This document shows, piece by piece, positions 49,544 through 58,038 of a stretch of DNA of 64,000 nucleotides. This stretch comes from Verrucomicrobiaceae bacterium (GTDB lineage Bacteria; Verrucomicrobiota; Verrucomicrobiia; Verrucomicrobiales; Verrucomicrobiaceae), in contig CANGYJ010000004.1 in the NCBI GenBank assembly GCA_947458455.1, positions 310,001 through 374,000 of the forward strand. The letters are read 5' to 3'. The notes beneath the pieces are model-generated. The model was not told the origin of the DNA, did not search any database, and saw nothing but the letters and a program-made list of their open reading frames with translations. The position numbers and the translations under genes were made by a program. The number at the start of each line of letters is the position of its first letter. Position 1 is the stretch's first letter.

Positions 49544-52477
49544 TTAGAGCGTGGCGATGAGGCGTTGGGCTTCCTTGGTCTCCGGCTTTTCTTTGAGATC
49601 GGCCCGGTTGATCATCTCTTGGAGCGTATTGCGAGCCTCCTCTTTCTTGCCGAGGGCGATAAAGGACTTGGCAGAGCCGAGGTAGGCCTTGGCCATCTCG
49701 TCCTTCCAGCGCTGGTGGGCGATGAAGACACGCTGGTAGTAGGCGATGGCGGCTTCGTGCTTGTTTTGAGCGGCCTCAATGTCGCCGAGCATGCGCAGGG
49801 CGTTCGCCGTGGGTTCGCCGCGCCATTCTTTGGTCTGGGCGATCTGTTCGTAGAGCTTTTTGGCGTCGTCGTATTTCTTCAGCTTCGCGGAGGCCTTGGC
49901 GACACCTTGGGAGGACTGGAGGATATAGGCGCTGCCTTGGTATTCGCTGGCAGCTTTGAAGAGTTCCAGCGCTTTGTCGTAGTTGTTCTTTTCGAACTCG
50001 ATCTCGGCGAGGCCCACGGGAGCGCCATCCGAGTATTCGGTGTTCTTGAACACATCACGGAGGCGGACGTAGCAGGCGGTCGCCTTGTCGAGATCGCCCT
50101 TGGTACGGGCATTGTCACCCACGATGGCGAGGAGCATCGGGCTGAGGTCTTCGGCCTTGGCCACCTCGACGAGGATGTTGAAGAACTTGCTCGTCTTGTC
50201 TGGCAGCTTCATCGCCTTTGCCAGCCAGGTCTTGGCAAACAGGATGCGCATGGCGGCGGTGCCGTTGTTGAGTTCTTTCGGAGGCGTGAGCAACTCTTCG
50301 AGCTTCTTTTCCACCTCTTCAAAGGTCTGCTCATACTCCGGCACCTTCGGTGTGGCAGGGGCGGGGGCGGCTTCAGCTGGTTTTACATTCGGATCAGGCG
50401 CGGGTGCGGGGGCGGCACGACGGCGTTTCGGCGTCACCACGTTCACGAGCTGCTGAATCAGGCCTTCGACCTGCTGGTTGGCGGCGTTGGAGATGCGCTG
50501 CTTGATGTGCTCAGAGAGGAGCTTTTGGGCTTCCTCAGGCTTCTGATCCTTGATGTGGGAGCGGCTGATCCAAAGGATGGCTTTGAGGGAGAGTTCCTCG
50601 TTGTCCTTTTTCGTGTTGTAGTAACGCTGCCACATGCCGGCGAGCTTCTTCCACTCGTTCTGGCCCACATAGAGGTCCGTGAGCTGATCCATGACGTAGT
50701 TTTGCACGTCGTCGGTCTTTGCTTTGTCCACGGCGGCCTCGAACTGCTTCGTGGCGTTCTCGTAATCGGCCTTCTGGTTGTAAATATCGCCAAGGAGGGC
50801 ATGTACCTGGCCCACGTTTTGATCGTTCGGATGCTCCTCGGTGATCTTGGTGAGCATTTCCTGCGCCTTGTCCTTCTTACCTTCCTGGAAGGTGATGAAA
50901 GCGAGGCGGTATTTGGCATCGCAGAGGTAGTTTCCTTTGGGATTCTCCTTGATGTAGGTCTCCAGAGCTTTGACCACGTTCTTGTAATCGTTCTGGTAGA
51001 AGTAACTCAGGGCGATGCGGTAGAGGCACTCGTCCTTGTAAACGCTGTCCTTGTTCGCTGCCATGAGGGCATCGAAGGCGGCGCGGCCCTGCTCAAAGCG
51101 CTGCAATTCAAACAGCACGATGCCGCTGAGGTAACGGAGACGCTCTTGGTCCGCCTTGGGGAAGCCGGAGGCCTTGTTGAAGGCGCGTTCGGCTTCTTCG
51201 AGCTGGCCGTTTTGATAGGCGAGCATGCCGTACATCTCGGAAATCTGGCCCAGCTCGCTGCTGTCCGGGAAGTTCTCGATGAATTTCTCGCAAAGCGCCC
51301 GCGCCTCTGGAATGCGCTTCAGGGCGGCATTCACCATGATGAGGCCGTACATGCAGCGATCACGCTGGGGGAAGTCTTTGAACTCATCGACGATGGTGGT
51401 GAAGGCTAGGATGGACTGCCACATGCGACTGGCGTCTCCGGCGGCACCTTCCGCAGGCGGCTGACCCATCTCAAAATAGCAGCGGCCGAGGCGGTAGTAG
51501 AGCGAGGCATCGTAATCCGTGCGCTTTTCGATCTCCGCCAGGATTTCCTGCCCAGCCTTAAGCTTCGCTTCGAGTTCAGCTTTTTGATCGCCTTTGGACA
51601 CTTTGAGCTTCGCTTCGATCTTCGCGATCTGCTCCCTCTGGATGCGGGAGATCTCGCTCTTGCGGCGGACGAGCTGGTAGGCGTTCAGGGCATCCTGGAA
51701 GGCCTTTTTCTCCATCATCTGGTCGCCCAGTTGGAGGTAGATGTTGTTCATCTGGGCGATGTTGTCGCCGCCGGAGGCAAAGTTCCGCACCTTGTCCATG
51801 AGGGCACTGGCTTCGTCGAGCTTGCCACCGGCCACATAGAGCTGGGAGGCCATCATGGCCGCCTGGATGGATTCCGGGCTGCGTACGCCATCGGCGAGCA
51901 CGGCGGAGAGGATTTGGAGGGCGTCCTCCGTCTTGTTTTCCGCCTTGTAATGATCCGCGATGATCAGGCCAGCCTCGGCTTTCTTCTCGGGAGACTTGCC
52001 CACGACTTCTTTGAGCACGGCCACCCCTTTTTCTCCCTCTTTGGACTTCAAATAGGCACGGCCCAAGGCCATGCGCACATCCGTGATGCTGCCACCTTCG
52101 GGGAACTCCTTCACATAGAGTTCGAGGGACTCGATGGCCTTCGCGAAGTCCTCCAGGTTGAAGAAGCAGGCACCCTTGGCGTAGAGGATGCCTTCGAAAG
52201 GCTTGTTGTTCAGGTTCTTCTCCGCCTGAGCGATCTTGGAGAGAGCTTCCTGATACTTGGCCTCGGTGAAGAGCTTCACCGCCTCATTCATGAGTGCTTC
52301 CGTTTCCTGAGCGATGTTCAGAGCACCGCCAGCAGCAGGAGCACCAGGGGCTGCCGGAGGGGCTCCAGGAGCAGCGGGTGGCTGACCAGGAGCGGCTGGC
52401 GGGGTCGTGGGTGCCTGTCCCATGACAGAGACACAGGCGGCGAGGGAGGCGAGCGTGACGCGAAGGGGAAGCTTCAT
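49544..52477 (-). CDS. Large exported TPR-repeat protein
   Basis: 977 aa. Signal peptide 1-20 (ends VMGQA), then a Pro/Ala/Gly linker and many TPR units from about residue 50 to 960, e.g. FAKAIESLELYVKEFPEG, YENATKQFEAAVDKAK and YDKALELFKAASEYQGS. A Pro/Ala-rich interruption occurs around residue 680-710. No enzyme motif. First gene of the operon; its length and solenoid suggest a periplasmic assembly platform. No lipobox is seen. Confidence 0.85.
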   Translation of the reverse strand: MKLPLRVTLASLAACVSVMGQAPTTPPAAPGQPPAAPGAPPAAPGAPAAGGALNIAQETEALMNEAVKLFTEAKYQEALSKIAQAEKNLNNKPFEGILYAKGACFFNLEDFAKAIESLELYVKEFPEGGSITDVRMALGRAYLKSKEGEKGVAVLKEVVGKSPEKKAEAGLIIADHYKAENKTEDALQILSAVLADGVRSPESIQAAMMASQLYVAGGKLDEASALMDKVRNFASGGDNIAQMNNIYLQLGDQMMEKKAFQDALNAYQLVRRKSEISRIQREQIAKIEAKLKVSKGDQKAELEAKLKAGQEILAEIEKRTDYDASLYYRLGRCYFEMGQPPAEGAAGDASRMWQSILAFTTIVDEFKDFPQRDRCMYGLIMVNAALKRIPEARALCEKFIENFPDSSELGQISEMYGMLAYQNGQLEEAERAFNKASGFPKADQERLRYLSGIVLFELQRFEQGRAAFDALMAANKDSVYKDECLYRIALSYFYQNDYKNVVKALETYIKENPKGNYLCDAKYRLAFITFQEGKKDKAQEMLTKITEEHPNDQNVGQVHALLGDIYNQKADYENATKQFEAAVDKAKTDDVQNYVMDQLTDLYVGQNEWKKLAGMWQRYYNTKKDNEELSLKAILWISRSHIKDQKPEEAQKLLSEHIKQRISNAANQQVEGLIQQLVNVVTPKRRRAAPAPAPDPNVKPAEAAPAPATPKVPEYEQTFEEVEKKLEELLTPPKELNNGTAAMRILFAKTWLAKAMKLPDKTSKFFNILVEVAKAEDLSPMLLAIVGDNARTKGDLDKATACYVRLRDVFKNTEYSDGAPVGLAEIEFEKNNYDKALELFKAASEYQGSAYILQSSQGVAKASAKLKKYDDAKKLYEQIAQTKEWRGEPTANALRMLGDIEAAQNKHEAAIAYYQRVFIAHQRWKDEMAKAYLGSAKSFIALGKKEEARNTLQEMINRADLKEKPETKEAQRLIATL

Positions 52478-52602
52478 GCGATTCAGACGATTACCGGTGC
52501 GGGAAAACTAATGGAAAGGGAGGACGTGACGGTTTTTTTGAAAAACGGGACGGCGAGACTAGCAGCCACCCCTCTTTTGTCACGAATTAATGCAGGACGC
52601 AA

Positions 52603-52632
52603 AAACGCCCACAGTTAGAACTGCGGGCGTTT
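52603..52632 (-). terminator. Terminator of the sialate O-acetylesterase gene
   Basis: 14-base arms AAACGCCCACAGTT and AACTGCGGGCGTTT with one G-T type mismatch. Followed on the minus strand by TTTTT. It lies 36 bases beyond the stop of the esterase and 125 bases before the large TPR gene, so that operon has its own promoter in 52478-52602. Confidence 0.85.
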
Positions 52633-52667
52633 ATTTCAAAATTCGCGGCTTCGAAGCCAAGATTCAC

Positions 52668-54227
52668 TCATTTCGCCGGACCAGCGGGCTTGGTGATCAT
52701 GGGGAAATCATCCGTGCGGAAGGGCGTGACGGGCAGGCCCTCCTTGCTGAAGAGATTGCACACCGGATTGTCGCTCCAGGCATAGCGGACGGCGACGGGC
52801 TTGGCGACGCCGGGGGCGGTGACTTCGATCTTGTCGGCTCCGAGGAGCTTGCCGGTGGCCCAGACCCATTTCTTGTCTTCACCGCAGACGGCAAGGCCCT
52901 TCACTTCCTGCACGTCGAAGGTGTAAAGATTGCTGCCAAAGGTATCGAGGGTGACGATGGCTTTGTTGCCTTGGATCTCGACACTCTTGTACTCGGGGCT
53001 GCGGAAGGGAATTTTGACGCCGTAGTCTTTCGCCAAAGCGAGACGCACGAGGCGGTCGGAAACGTCGCGCTTGTTGCGGGGGTGGATGTCGCGGCCTTCG
53101 CCGATGTCGATGATGATGGCCTGGCCGCCGTTCTTGATGGTGTTTTGCGTCTTCGTCTGGCTTTCACGCAGCTCGGCCCAGTCGCTATCGCCGGGAAGAG
53201 GCTGCTCGGGTTTGAAGTCGGCGAGCTGCACCCAGTAGAAGGGGAAATCGCCCTGCTTCCACTCGTCACGCCAATGCTGAATCATGAGGGGGAAGAGGTA
53301 GCCGTATTCATAGGCACGGGAGGCATTGCTCTCGCCCTGATACCAGATCGCCCCCTTGATGCCGTAGCCAATGGTGGGGAGCAAAACGCCGTTGTAGATG
53401 TTCGCGGGGCGGCTGTTGCCGGAAAGCTGCTGCTGCGGGCTTTGCGGGGCACGCTCGCGGAATTCGGCCTTCTTCGCCTTGGCCTCGTCGGCACGCTTTT
53501 TCCAAGCGGCGAGGGCGGTTTCGTATTTCGTCTTCGCGGCGTCGCTGGTGAGGTCTTTTTCACGAACGGCCCAGCCGTCCATGAGGGTTTTGAAGCGGGC
53601 ATCCTTCTCCAGGATATCGCGGCGCACCCAGGCCTCCGCCGCACTGCCGCCCCAAGCGTTGTCGATGAGACCCACGGGCACATCGAGCGTTTGATGAAGC
53701 GTGCGGCCAAAGAAGAAGCCGACCGCGCTGAATTCTCCCGCATTGGCCGGCGAGCACTCCGCCCAAGCACCCTTGAAATCGTCCTGCGGCTCCTGCGTAC
53801 CGACCTGCGGCACAGAGATGAGGCGGATGTTGGGGTGTTTCGCCGTGGCGATCTCCAAATCGGCGTCATACGACTGGGAAAGGCTCCACTGCATGTTCGA
53901 CTGGCCGGAGCAGACCCAAACCTCGCCGACGAGGATGTTTTTGAGCTCCACCTTGTTCGTGCCCTTGATGTTCATCGTCGCCGGTTTGGCGTTCGCGGGC
54001 ACAGGATCGAGTTTGACGGTCCATTTGCCCTTCGCATCAGCCTCGCCGGTCTTCGTCTGGCCGGCAAAGGTCACCGTCACCTTCGTGCCGGGCGTGTCCC
54101 AGCCCCAGATCGGGTTCGTTTGCTTCTGCTGAAGCACCATGTTGTCGCCAATGATGGCGGGGAGTTTGATTTCCGCGTGCGCGGCAGCCGCGAACGCGAG
54201 GAGGGAGAGGATCGAGAGACGTTTCAT
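52668..54227 (-). CDS. Sialate O-acetylesterase-like SGNH hydrolase
   Basis: 519 aa. Signal peptide 1-18. N-terminal beta domain LPAIIGDNMVLQQKQ, then the SGNH block 1 EVWVCSGQSNMQWSL with the nucleophile Ser. YQGESNASRAY and the DIGEGRDIHPRNK block supply Asn/Glu and catalytic Asp-x-x-His. It removes O-acetyl groups from sialic acids or other glycans, which would let sialidases act. It follows no obvious partner gene; its own terminator ends it. Confidence 0.9.
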   Translation of the reverse strand: MKRLSILSLLAFAAAAHAEIKLPAIIGDNMVLQQKQTNPIWGWDTPGTKVTVTFAGQTKTGEADAKGKWTVKLDPVPANAKPATMNIKGTNKVELKNILVGEVWVCSGQSNMQWSLSQSYDADLEIATAKHPNIRLISVPQVGTQEPQDDFKGAWAECSPANAGEFSAVGFFFGRTLHQTLDVPVGLIDNAWGGSAAEAWVRRDILEKDARFKTLMDGWAVREKDLTSDAAKTKYETALAAWKKRADEAKAKKAEFRERAPQSPQQQLSGNSRPANIYNGVLLPTIGYGIKGAIWYQGESNASRAYEYGYLFPLMIQHWRDEWKQGDFPFYWVQLADFKPEQPLPGDSDWAELRESQTKTQNTIKNGGQAIIIDIGEGRDIHPRNKRDVSDRLVRLALAKDYGVKIPFRSPEYKSVEIQGNKAIVTLDTFGSNLYTFDVQEVKGLAVCGEDKKWVWATGKLLGADKIEVTAPGVAKPVAVRYAWSDNPVCNLFSKEGLPVTPFRTDDFPMITKPAGPAK

Positions 54228-54296
54228 GAGGTCAGAGAGGGCGCAAAGAACGCCCCTAGCCGACGCTTCATTTCAAGAAGCCCGCGAACGCCTCCA

Positions 54297-54352
54297 GAGT
54301 TGGAGTCATGGAGTGCTGGAGGATTGGAATCCATGACTCCACCACTCCAAAA
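54297..54352. repeat. GGAGTCATGGAGTG-type inverted repeat
   Basis: GTTGGAGTCATGGAGTGCTGG is followed by its near complement CCATGACTCCACCACTCC in the 60-base stretch between the esterase and trpC. Related words occur at 43503-43520. No gene here. Confidence 0.55.
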
Positions 54353-54371
54353 CTCCATCCCCCTTCCCCGC

Positions 54372-55166
54372 TCACGCATCCCTCGTTGCCACCGGCACAC
54401 GCAGCGCGGGCAGATCGATCATGATGTTTGGGCTGCGCATCAAAGTCTCGCCGACGAGCAAAGCATCCGCGCCGGCCTCGGCGAGGCGAATGGCATCCGC
54501 CACCGTCTTGATGCCGCTCTCGGCCACCAGCACGACATCGTCTGGCACTTCCTCGGCGAGCTTTTCAGTGGTGCCGAGATCGACCGTGAAATGCTTCAAG
54601 TTGCGATTGTTCACGCCGATGATGCGGGCGTCGGTCGCCAGGGCACGTTCGAGCTCTGGCAGGTCGTGCACCTCGACGAGCGCATCGAGCTGGAAGGTAC
54701 TCGCCACCTCCAGCAGGTGCTCCAGCGTTGGCTGGTCCAATGCGGCCACGATGAGCAGGATGGCATCCGCTCCGGCCACCACGGCCTCAAAGATCTGCGC
54801 CTCATGAATGATGAAATCCTTCCGCAAGCACGGGATGTCCACCTGCTCGCGAATGAGCGTGAGATACTCCAGGCGGCCCTGGAAATACTTTTCATCGGTG
54901 AGCACCGAGAGAGCATTCGCGCCCGCTTTTTCATAACCACGGGCAATCGTGAGCGGATCAAAGTCCGCCGCGATGGTGCCAGCGGAAGGCGAGGCACGCT
55001 TCACCTCGGCGATCATGCTCAGGCGGGTGGGATTGGCACGCAGGGCATCGTAAAACGAGCGCACGTCATCCCGCAGTGCGGCGGCGGCGCGGAGCTTCTC
55101 CGCACGGGGCAGGAGGCGCTGCACTTCGAGATGCTTTTGGGCGATGATTTCGTCCAGTTTGTTCAT
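54372..55166 (-). CDS. trpC: Indole-3-glycerol phosphate synthase
   Basis: 264 aa TIM barrel that makes indole-3-glycerol phosphate in tryptophan synthesis. The catalytic Lys in IAEVKRASPSAG, Lys in LRKDFIIHEAQI and Glu/Asn in GVNNRNLKHF and VAESGI are in place. Start at 55166 (MNKLDEIIAQK) by homology. No other trp gene is adjacent. It is preceded by a decayed gene remnant. Confidence 0.96.
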   Translation of the reverse strand: MNKLDEIIAQKHLEVQRLLPRAEKLRAAAALRDDVRSFYDALRANPTRLSMIAEVKRASPSAGTIAADFDPLTIARGYEKAGANALSVLTDEKYFQGRLEYLTLIREQVDIPCLRKDFIIHEAQIFEAVVAGADAILLIVAALDQPTLEHLLEVASTFQLDALVEVHDLPELERALATDARIIGVNNRNLKHFTVDLGTTEKLAEEVPDDVVLVAESGIKTVADAIRLAEAGADALLVGETLMRSPNIMIDLPALRVPVATRDA

Positions 55167-55242
55167 GAGGGACGCCACAGTGCGGGCGAACCGCCTCCGT
55201 GCAACCCGTCTTCACCTCCTCGCCGGAGGTTTTTCTGGCTCT

Positions 55243-55410
55243 TCACTCCTCCGCAGGCAGGTGGCCGATCACACGCGGCTTTCCCGCGCCTTCCCACACC
55301 TGCATCGCCGGGCCTTGTTCGTCCGGCGCGATGTAAAACAACCTCGGCTTCCCGTTCACCCCCGACGCGCAAAAGCCTTCCAGCCGGTCCGAGCCAAGGG
55401 CGGCGGTGCT
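55243..55410 (-). pseudogene. C-terminal remnant of a secreted protein gene
   Basis: A stop-free stretch of 55 codons reads GSDRLEGFCASGVNGKPRLF then YIAPDEQGPAMQVWEGAGKP and ends PAEE-stop. It looks like the end of a real protein, but has no start codon or upstream homology; an in-frame stop lies at 55411-55413. It lies between the large unknown gene and trpC on the same strand. Probably a truncated relic. The parent family is not recognised. Confidence 0.45.
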
Positions 55411-55456
55411 TCATGCCGCGCCGAAGCCGATCCTCGCCACGACTGTCAAACTCTCC

Positions 55457-57847
55457 TTACTCATACTTCAACTGAGCCGTCGCTGAGCAGGCTTTGTCAG
55501 CGGTGACGCGGAGCCAGCGAGCTTGCACGGCGGGTTCAAAGGTGAGGCTGGTGGATTCGCCGGGGGAGATTTCGCGATGCTGGTAGGTCACCCATAGGCC
55601 GGTGCCGGTGAGATCGAGTTCGATGTGGAAGCTCACAGGTTCGTTTTGATCATGGCTGAGCGTCAATGTGCGCTGGTCATACGCCCACATCAGATACGGA
55701 TCGCTCTTTTGATCGGCTTTGACCTTCGTGGCCTTCCAAGGGCCGCCTTCGCCGCGAGGTTTACCGAGTTTCCAGAGGTCGTCGATGGCTCCGGCCCACA
55801 GGGCGGCTTTGCCGTCGTCGCTGCGGAGGATGTGGTCGCTGGCTTTGGCGTCCGGAGAGATGCCACTCATCAAAAAGAGGCCGCGATAACCGCCGAAGTC
55901 GGTGACACGCAGATTGTGCGAGCAGATGGGGCGGATCTTCGCGAAGCCATCGGCATTTTCGGCGGGCAGTTCGAAGAAGGCGCCGCAGGCGCTGAGCATG
56001 TCCCGCTCGGTGGCGACCTCGCGGCACACACGCAGCTCGCCGGCGTTCGTGACGGCGTCGTAGGCTTTGGAAGCACGCGGCAAGCGCCAGCGACGGCCAC
56101 GGTCATCGACGACGAGCACGCTGGCTTCATCCAGCGTGATGACGTTCTTCGGAATGGCGACGGCTTTTTCGACAAAGGCCTTCGCTTTGGCATCTTCGAC
56201 GCGTTTGAGGGCCAAATCGGCTCCCAGCTCGTAGTAGCCGTCTTTCGTCGCCAAACTCAGCGTGCGCTTGTTTTCGCCGCGAGGCCGGAAAAGGCCAGTT
56301 TGAGCGTTTTCATCGCCAATTCGGGCGATGCCGTCGAACATCGCATCGGGCTGGGTGCCGCGTTCATCGCCGTTCGTGAGCGTGACGAAGACGCTGAAGT
56401 CCTTCGAGTCAGCCCCAGCCTCGGTTCGCAGCCAGTCATCGTCACTCATGATGTCCGTGCGCGCGGATTCGCCGGTGGCGTGATTGATGACCCAGAGGCT
56501 GCGGTGCTTCCATCCTGCGACGAGAAATAGATCAGCCTTCTGCCCCTTCTTCACGCTCTCATGCAGCCACACCGCGCCGCTGGCATGCGCAGGGCCGAGC
56601 TTGTCAGGCGTGTCGGGGCTGGTGAACCACACATTGCTCTGCGACTGACCGACGCTGTCGATTTTGCCCTTCACGCTGCGCTTATTGAGGAACTCCGACT
56701 TCGCGGAGTCATCGCAGCCGAAGACGAGGCGGTCGTTCCAGCGGGTGAAGTCGCCGATCACCTTCATGTAAGCGCTGCGGGCGCGGATGCCGTTCGTGTT
56801 TGCGGCAGAGAAGGTCTTCGGGAAGCTCCAAAAGGCACCGTGCATGGTCATGAGCAGGTTCTCTTCGCCGATGTCGCGGATGCGCGGCCATTCGGTGTTC
56901 CAGCCGTGGGCACCGTCGTAGCTGTGGCTGACCTTGGGCAAGCGGAAGGATTTCCAAGTGGGGCGGGCACTCTTGCCCGCCGAAGTGTCACTGCGGGCAG
57001 GAGTGCCCGCATCACTGTCCAGCAGCATGAGGATCAGCGATTTCGCATCCCAGCCGATGCTCCACACGGGGGCGTTGGGATCGCCACCGTGAATGCCGCC
57101 GGGGCCGGTAACCTCGGTGAATTGATGGCGCCGCACGAGTTGCCAATCGCCGCTGCCGTTCCATTCACCGAGCGCCCCGCTGGGCGTGGTGGGATCGGTG
57201 AGCACGCGCTTGTCGCGGTCGCCGTTGTTGGCGTAGATGACGCGGCCTTGGGAGGTGTAGAGGCCTTTGCCGTGGTAGCCGGGCAGTTGGGAATCGAGCT
57301 TGGAGAGCGGGGTTTCGACTTTGAAGCCCTTTTTGACGCCATTGCCGTCGCGGATGAAGTTTTTCACCGCGAGCGTCTTCACATCGACCTCGTAGAGGCC
57401 TTCTTCCATCGTGGCGTAGTAGATTTTGCCGGCGGGATCGCTGAGGTGCCGCGCATTGCCGGTGAGGCGACCCGGCATGATGCTCGGTGGGATCACGCGC
57501 ACGCCGCGCTGCGCATCGATGACATACGGCCCAATGAAAAGCTGCTGCGACTCGCCATGGATCATGCGGTTCGCCGGCGTGCCGCCGACGCTTTCCGGTC
57601 GCACAATTTGAGTCAGGTCCGGCGTGATCTCGTAGAGCTTGTCGCTCGAACCGAACGGCAGATGCGGCCCATAGGTGATGACCCACAGCCGGTCCGCCCA
57701 CGGCACCACCGCGCCCGTGCCGCACTCGCCCTCATTGTTGAACATGGCGAGCGAGGGGTAGATGCCGCTGATCCTGCGCGGCTCCTGGGCCAGAGCATTG
57801 ACCACGGAACACACGCAATACACGGAAAGCAGAAGGTTGGGCTTCAT
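55457..57847 (-). CDS. Large secreted protein of unknown function
   Basis: 796 aa with signal peptide 1-20 (ends NALAQ). I do not recognise a family. The content (GKIYYATMEEGLYEVDVKTL, SLWVINHATGE, LSLATKDGYYELG) suggests beta-propeller blades through about residue 700 and a terminal beta domain. It could bind or process a polymer outside the cell. A 20-residue stretch near 278-297 (SDAGTPARSDTSAGKSARP) is encoded by a REP-like hairpin doublet and is probably an in-frame insertion. It is divergent from the AraC regulator, 191 bp apart. Confidence 0.7.
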   Translation of the reverse strand: MKPNLLLSVYCVCSVVNALAQEPRRISGIYPSLAMFNNEGECGTGAVVPWADRLWVITYGPHLPFGSSDKLYEITPDLTQIVRPESVGGTPANRMIHGESQQLFIGPYVIDAQRGVRVIPPSIMPGRLTGNARHLSDPAGKIYYATMEEGLYEVDVKTLAVKNFIRDGNGVKKGFKVETPLSKLDSQLPGYHGKGLYTSQGRVIYANNGDRDKRVLTDPTTPSGALGEWNGSGDWQLVRRHQFTEVTGPGGIHGGDPNAPVWSIGWDAKSLILMLLDSDAGTPARSDTSAGKSARPTWKSFRLPKVSHSYDGAHGWNTEWPRIRDIGEENLLMTMHGAFWSFPKTFSAANTNGIRARSAYMKVIGDFTRWNDRLVFGCDDSAKSEFLNKRSVKGKIDSVGQSQSNVWFTSPDTPDKLGPAHASGAVWLHESVKKGQKADLFLVAGWKHRSLWVINHATGESARTDIMSDDDWLRTEAGADSKDFSVFVTLTNGDERGTQPDAMFDGIARIGDENAQTGLFRPRGENKRTLSLATKDGYYELGADLALKRVEDAKAKAFVEKAVAIPKNVITLDEASVLVVDDRGRRWRLPRASKAYDAVTNAGELRVCREVATERDMLSACGAFFELPAENADGFAKIRPICSHNLRVTDFGGYRGLFLMSGISPDAKASDHILRSDDGKAALWAGAIDDLWKLGKPRGEGGPWKATKVKADQKSDPYLMWAYDQRTLTLSHDQNEPVSFHIELDLTGTGLWVTYQHREISPGESTSLTFEPAVQARWLRVTADKACSATAQLKYE
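56958..57016. repeat. REP-like hairpin doublet inside the unknown secreted protein gene
   Basis: Two 8-bp perfect stems with 4-base loops: GGCGGGCA-CTCT-TGCCCGCC (56962-56981) and TGCGGGCA-GGAG-TGCCCGCA (56992-57011). A GTGG head precedes the first, and the second is followed by TCACTG. The second hairpin is identical to the one at 43522. The gene's frame continues through. Confidence 0.8.
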
Positions 57848-57947
57848 CTGGTCAGCAAAGCGAAGGCGGATGGGTGAGCAAATGCCGGTTGTTATGTCAG
57901 GACGAAATCGCTTACACTTTCCCCCCTTTTAAAAAACTCTCTTCTGC

Positions 57948-58020
57948 CTCTGTGCTTCTCCGTGCCCTCTGTGGTGAAACACAGCGGGGTCAACCACAGA
58001 GGGCACGGAGAAGCACAGAG
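57948..58020. repeat. Perfect 27-bp inverted repeat upstream of the AraC gene
   Basis: Arms 57948-57974 and 57994-58020 are exactly complementary, with a 19-base loop. The words CTCTGTGCTTCTCCGTGCCC belong to the same class as the repeat at 37109. The right arm ends 18 bases before the ATG of the regulator, so the mRNA leader would form a very stable hairpin. Confidence 0.85.
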
Positions 58021-58038
58021 ATTTCATCCATAGCTCAC

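Noticed and set aside
52590-55475. 961-codon plus-strand frame over the esterase and trpC
   Set aside because: Shadow of two clear minus-strand genes; crosses a terminator and intergenic repeats.
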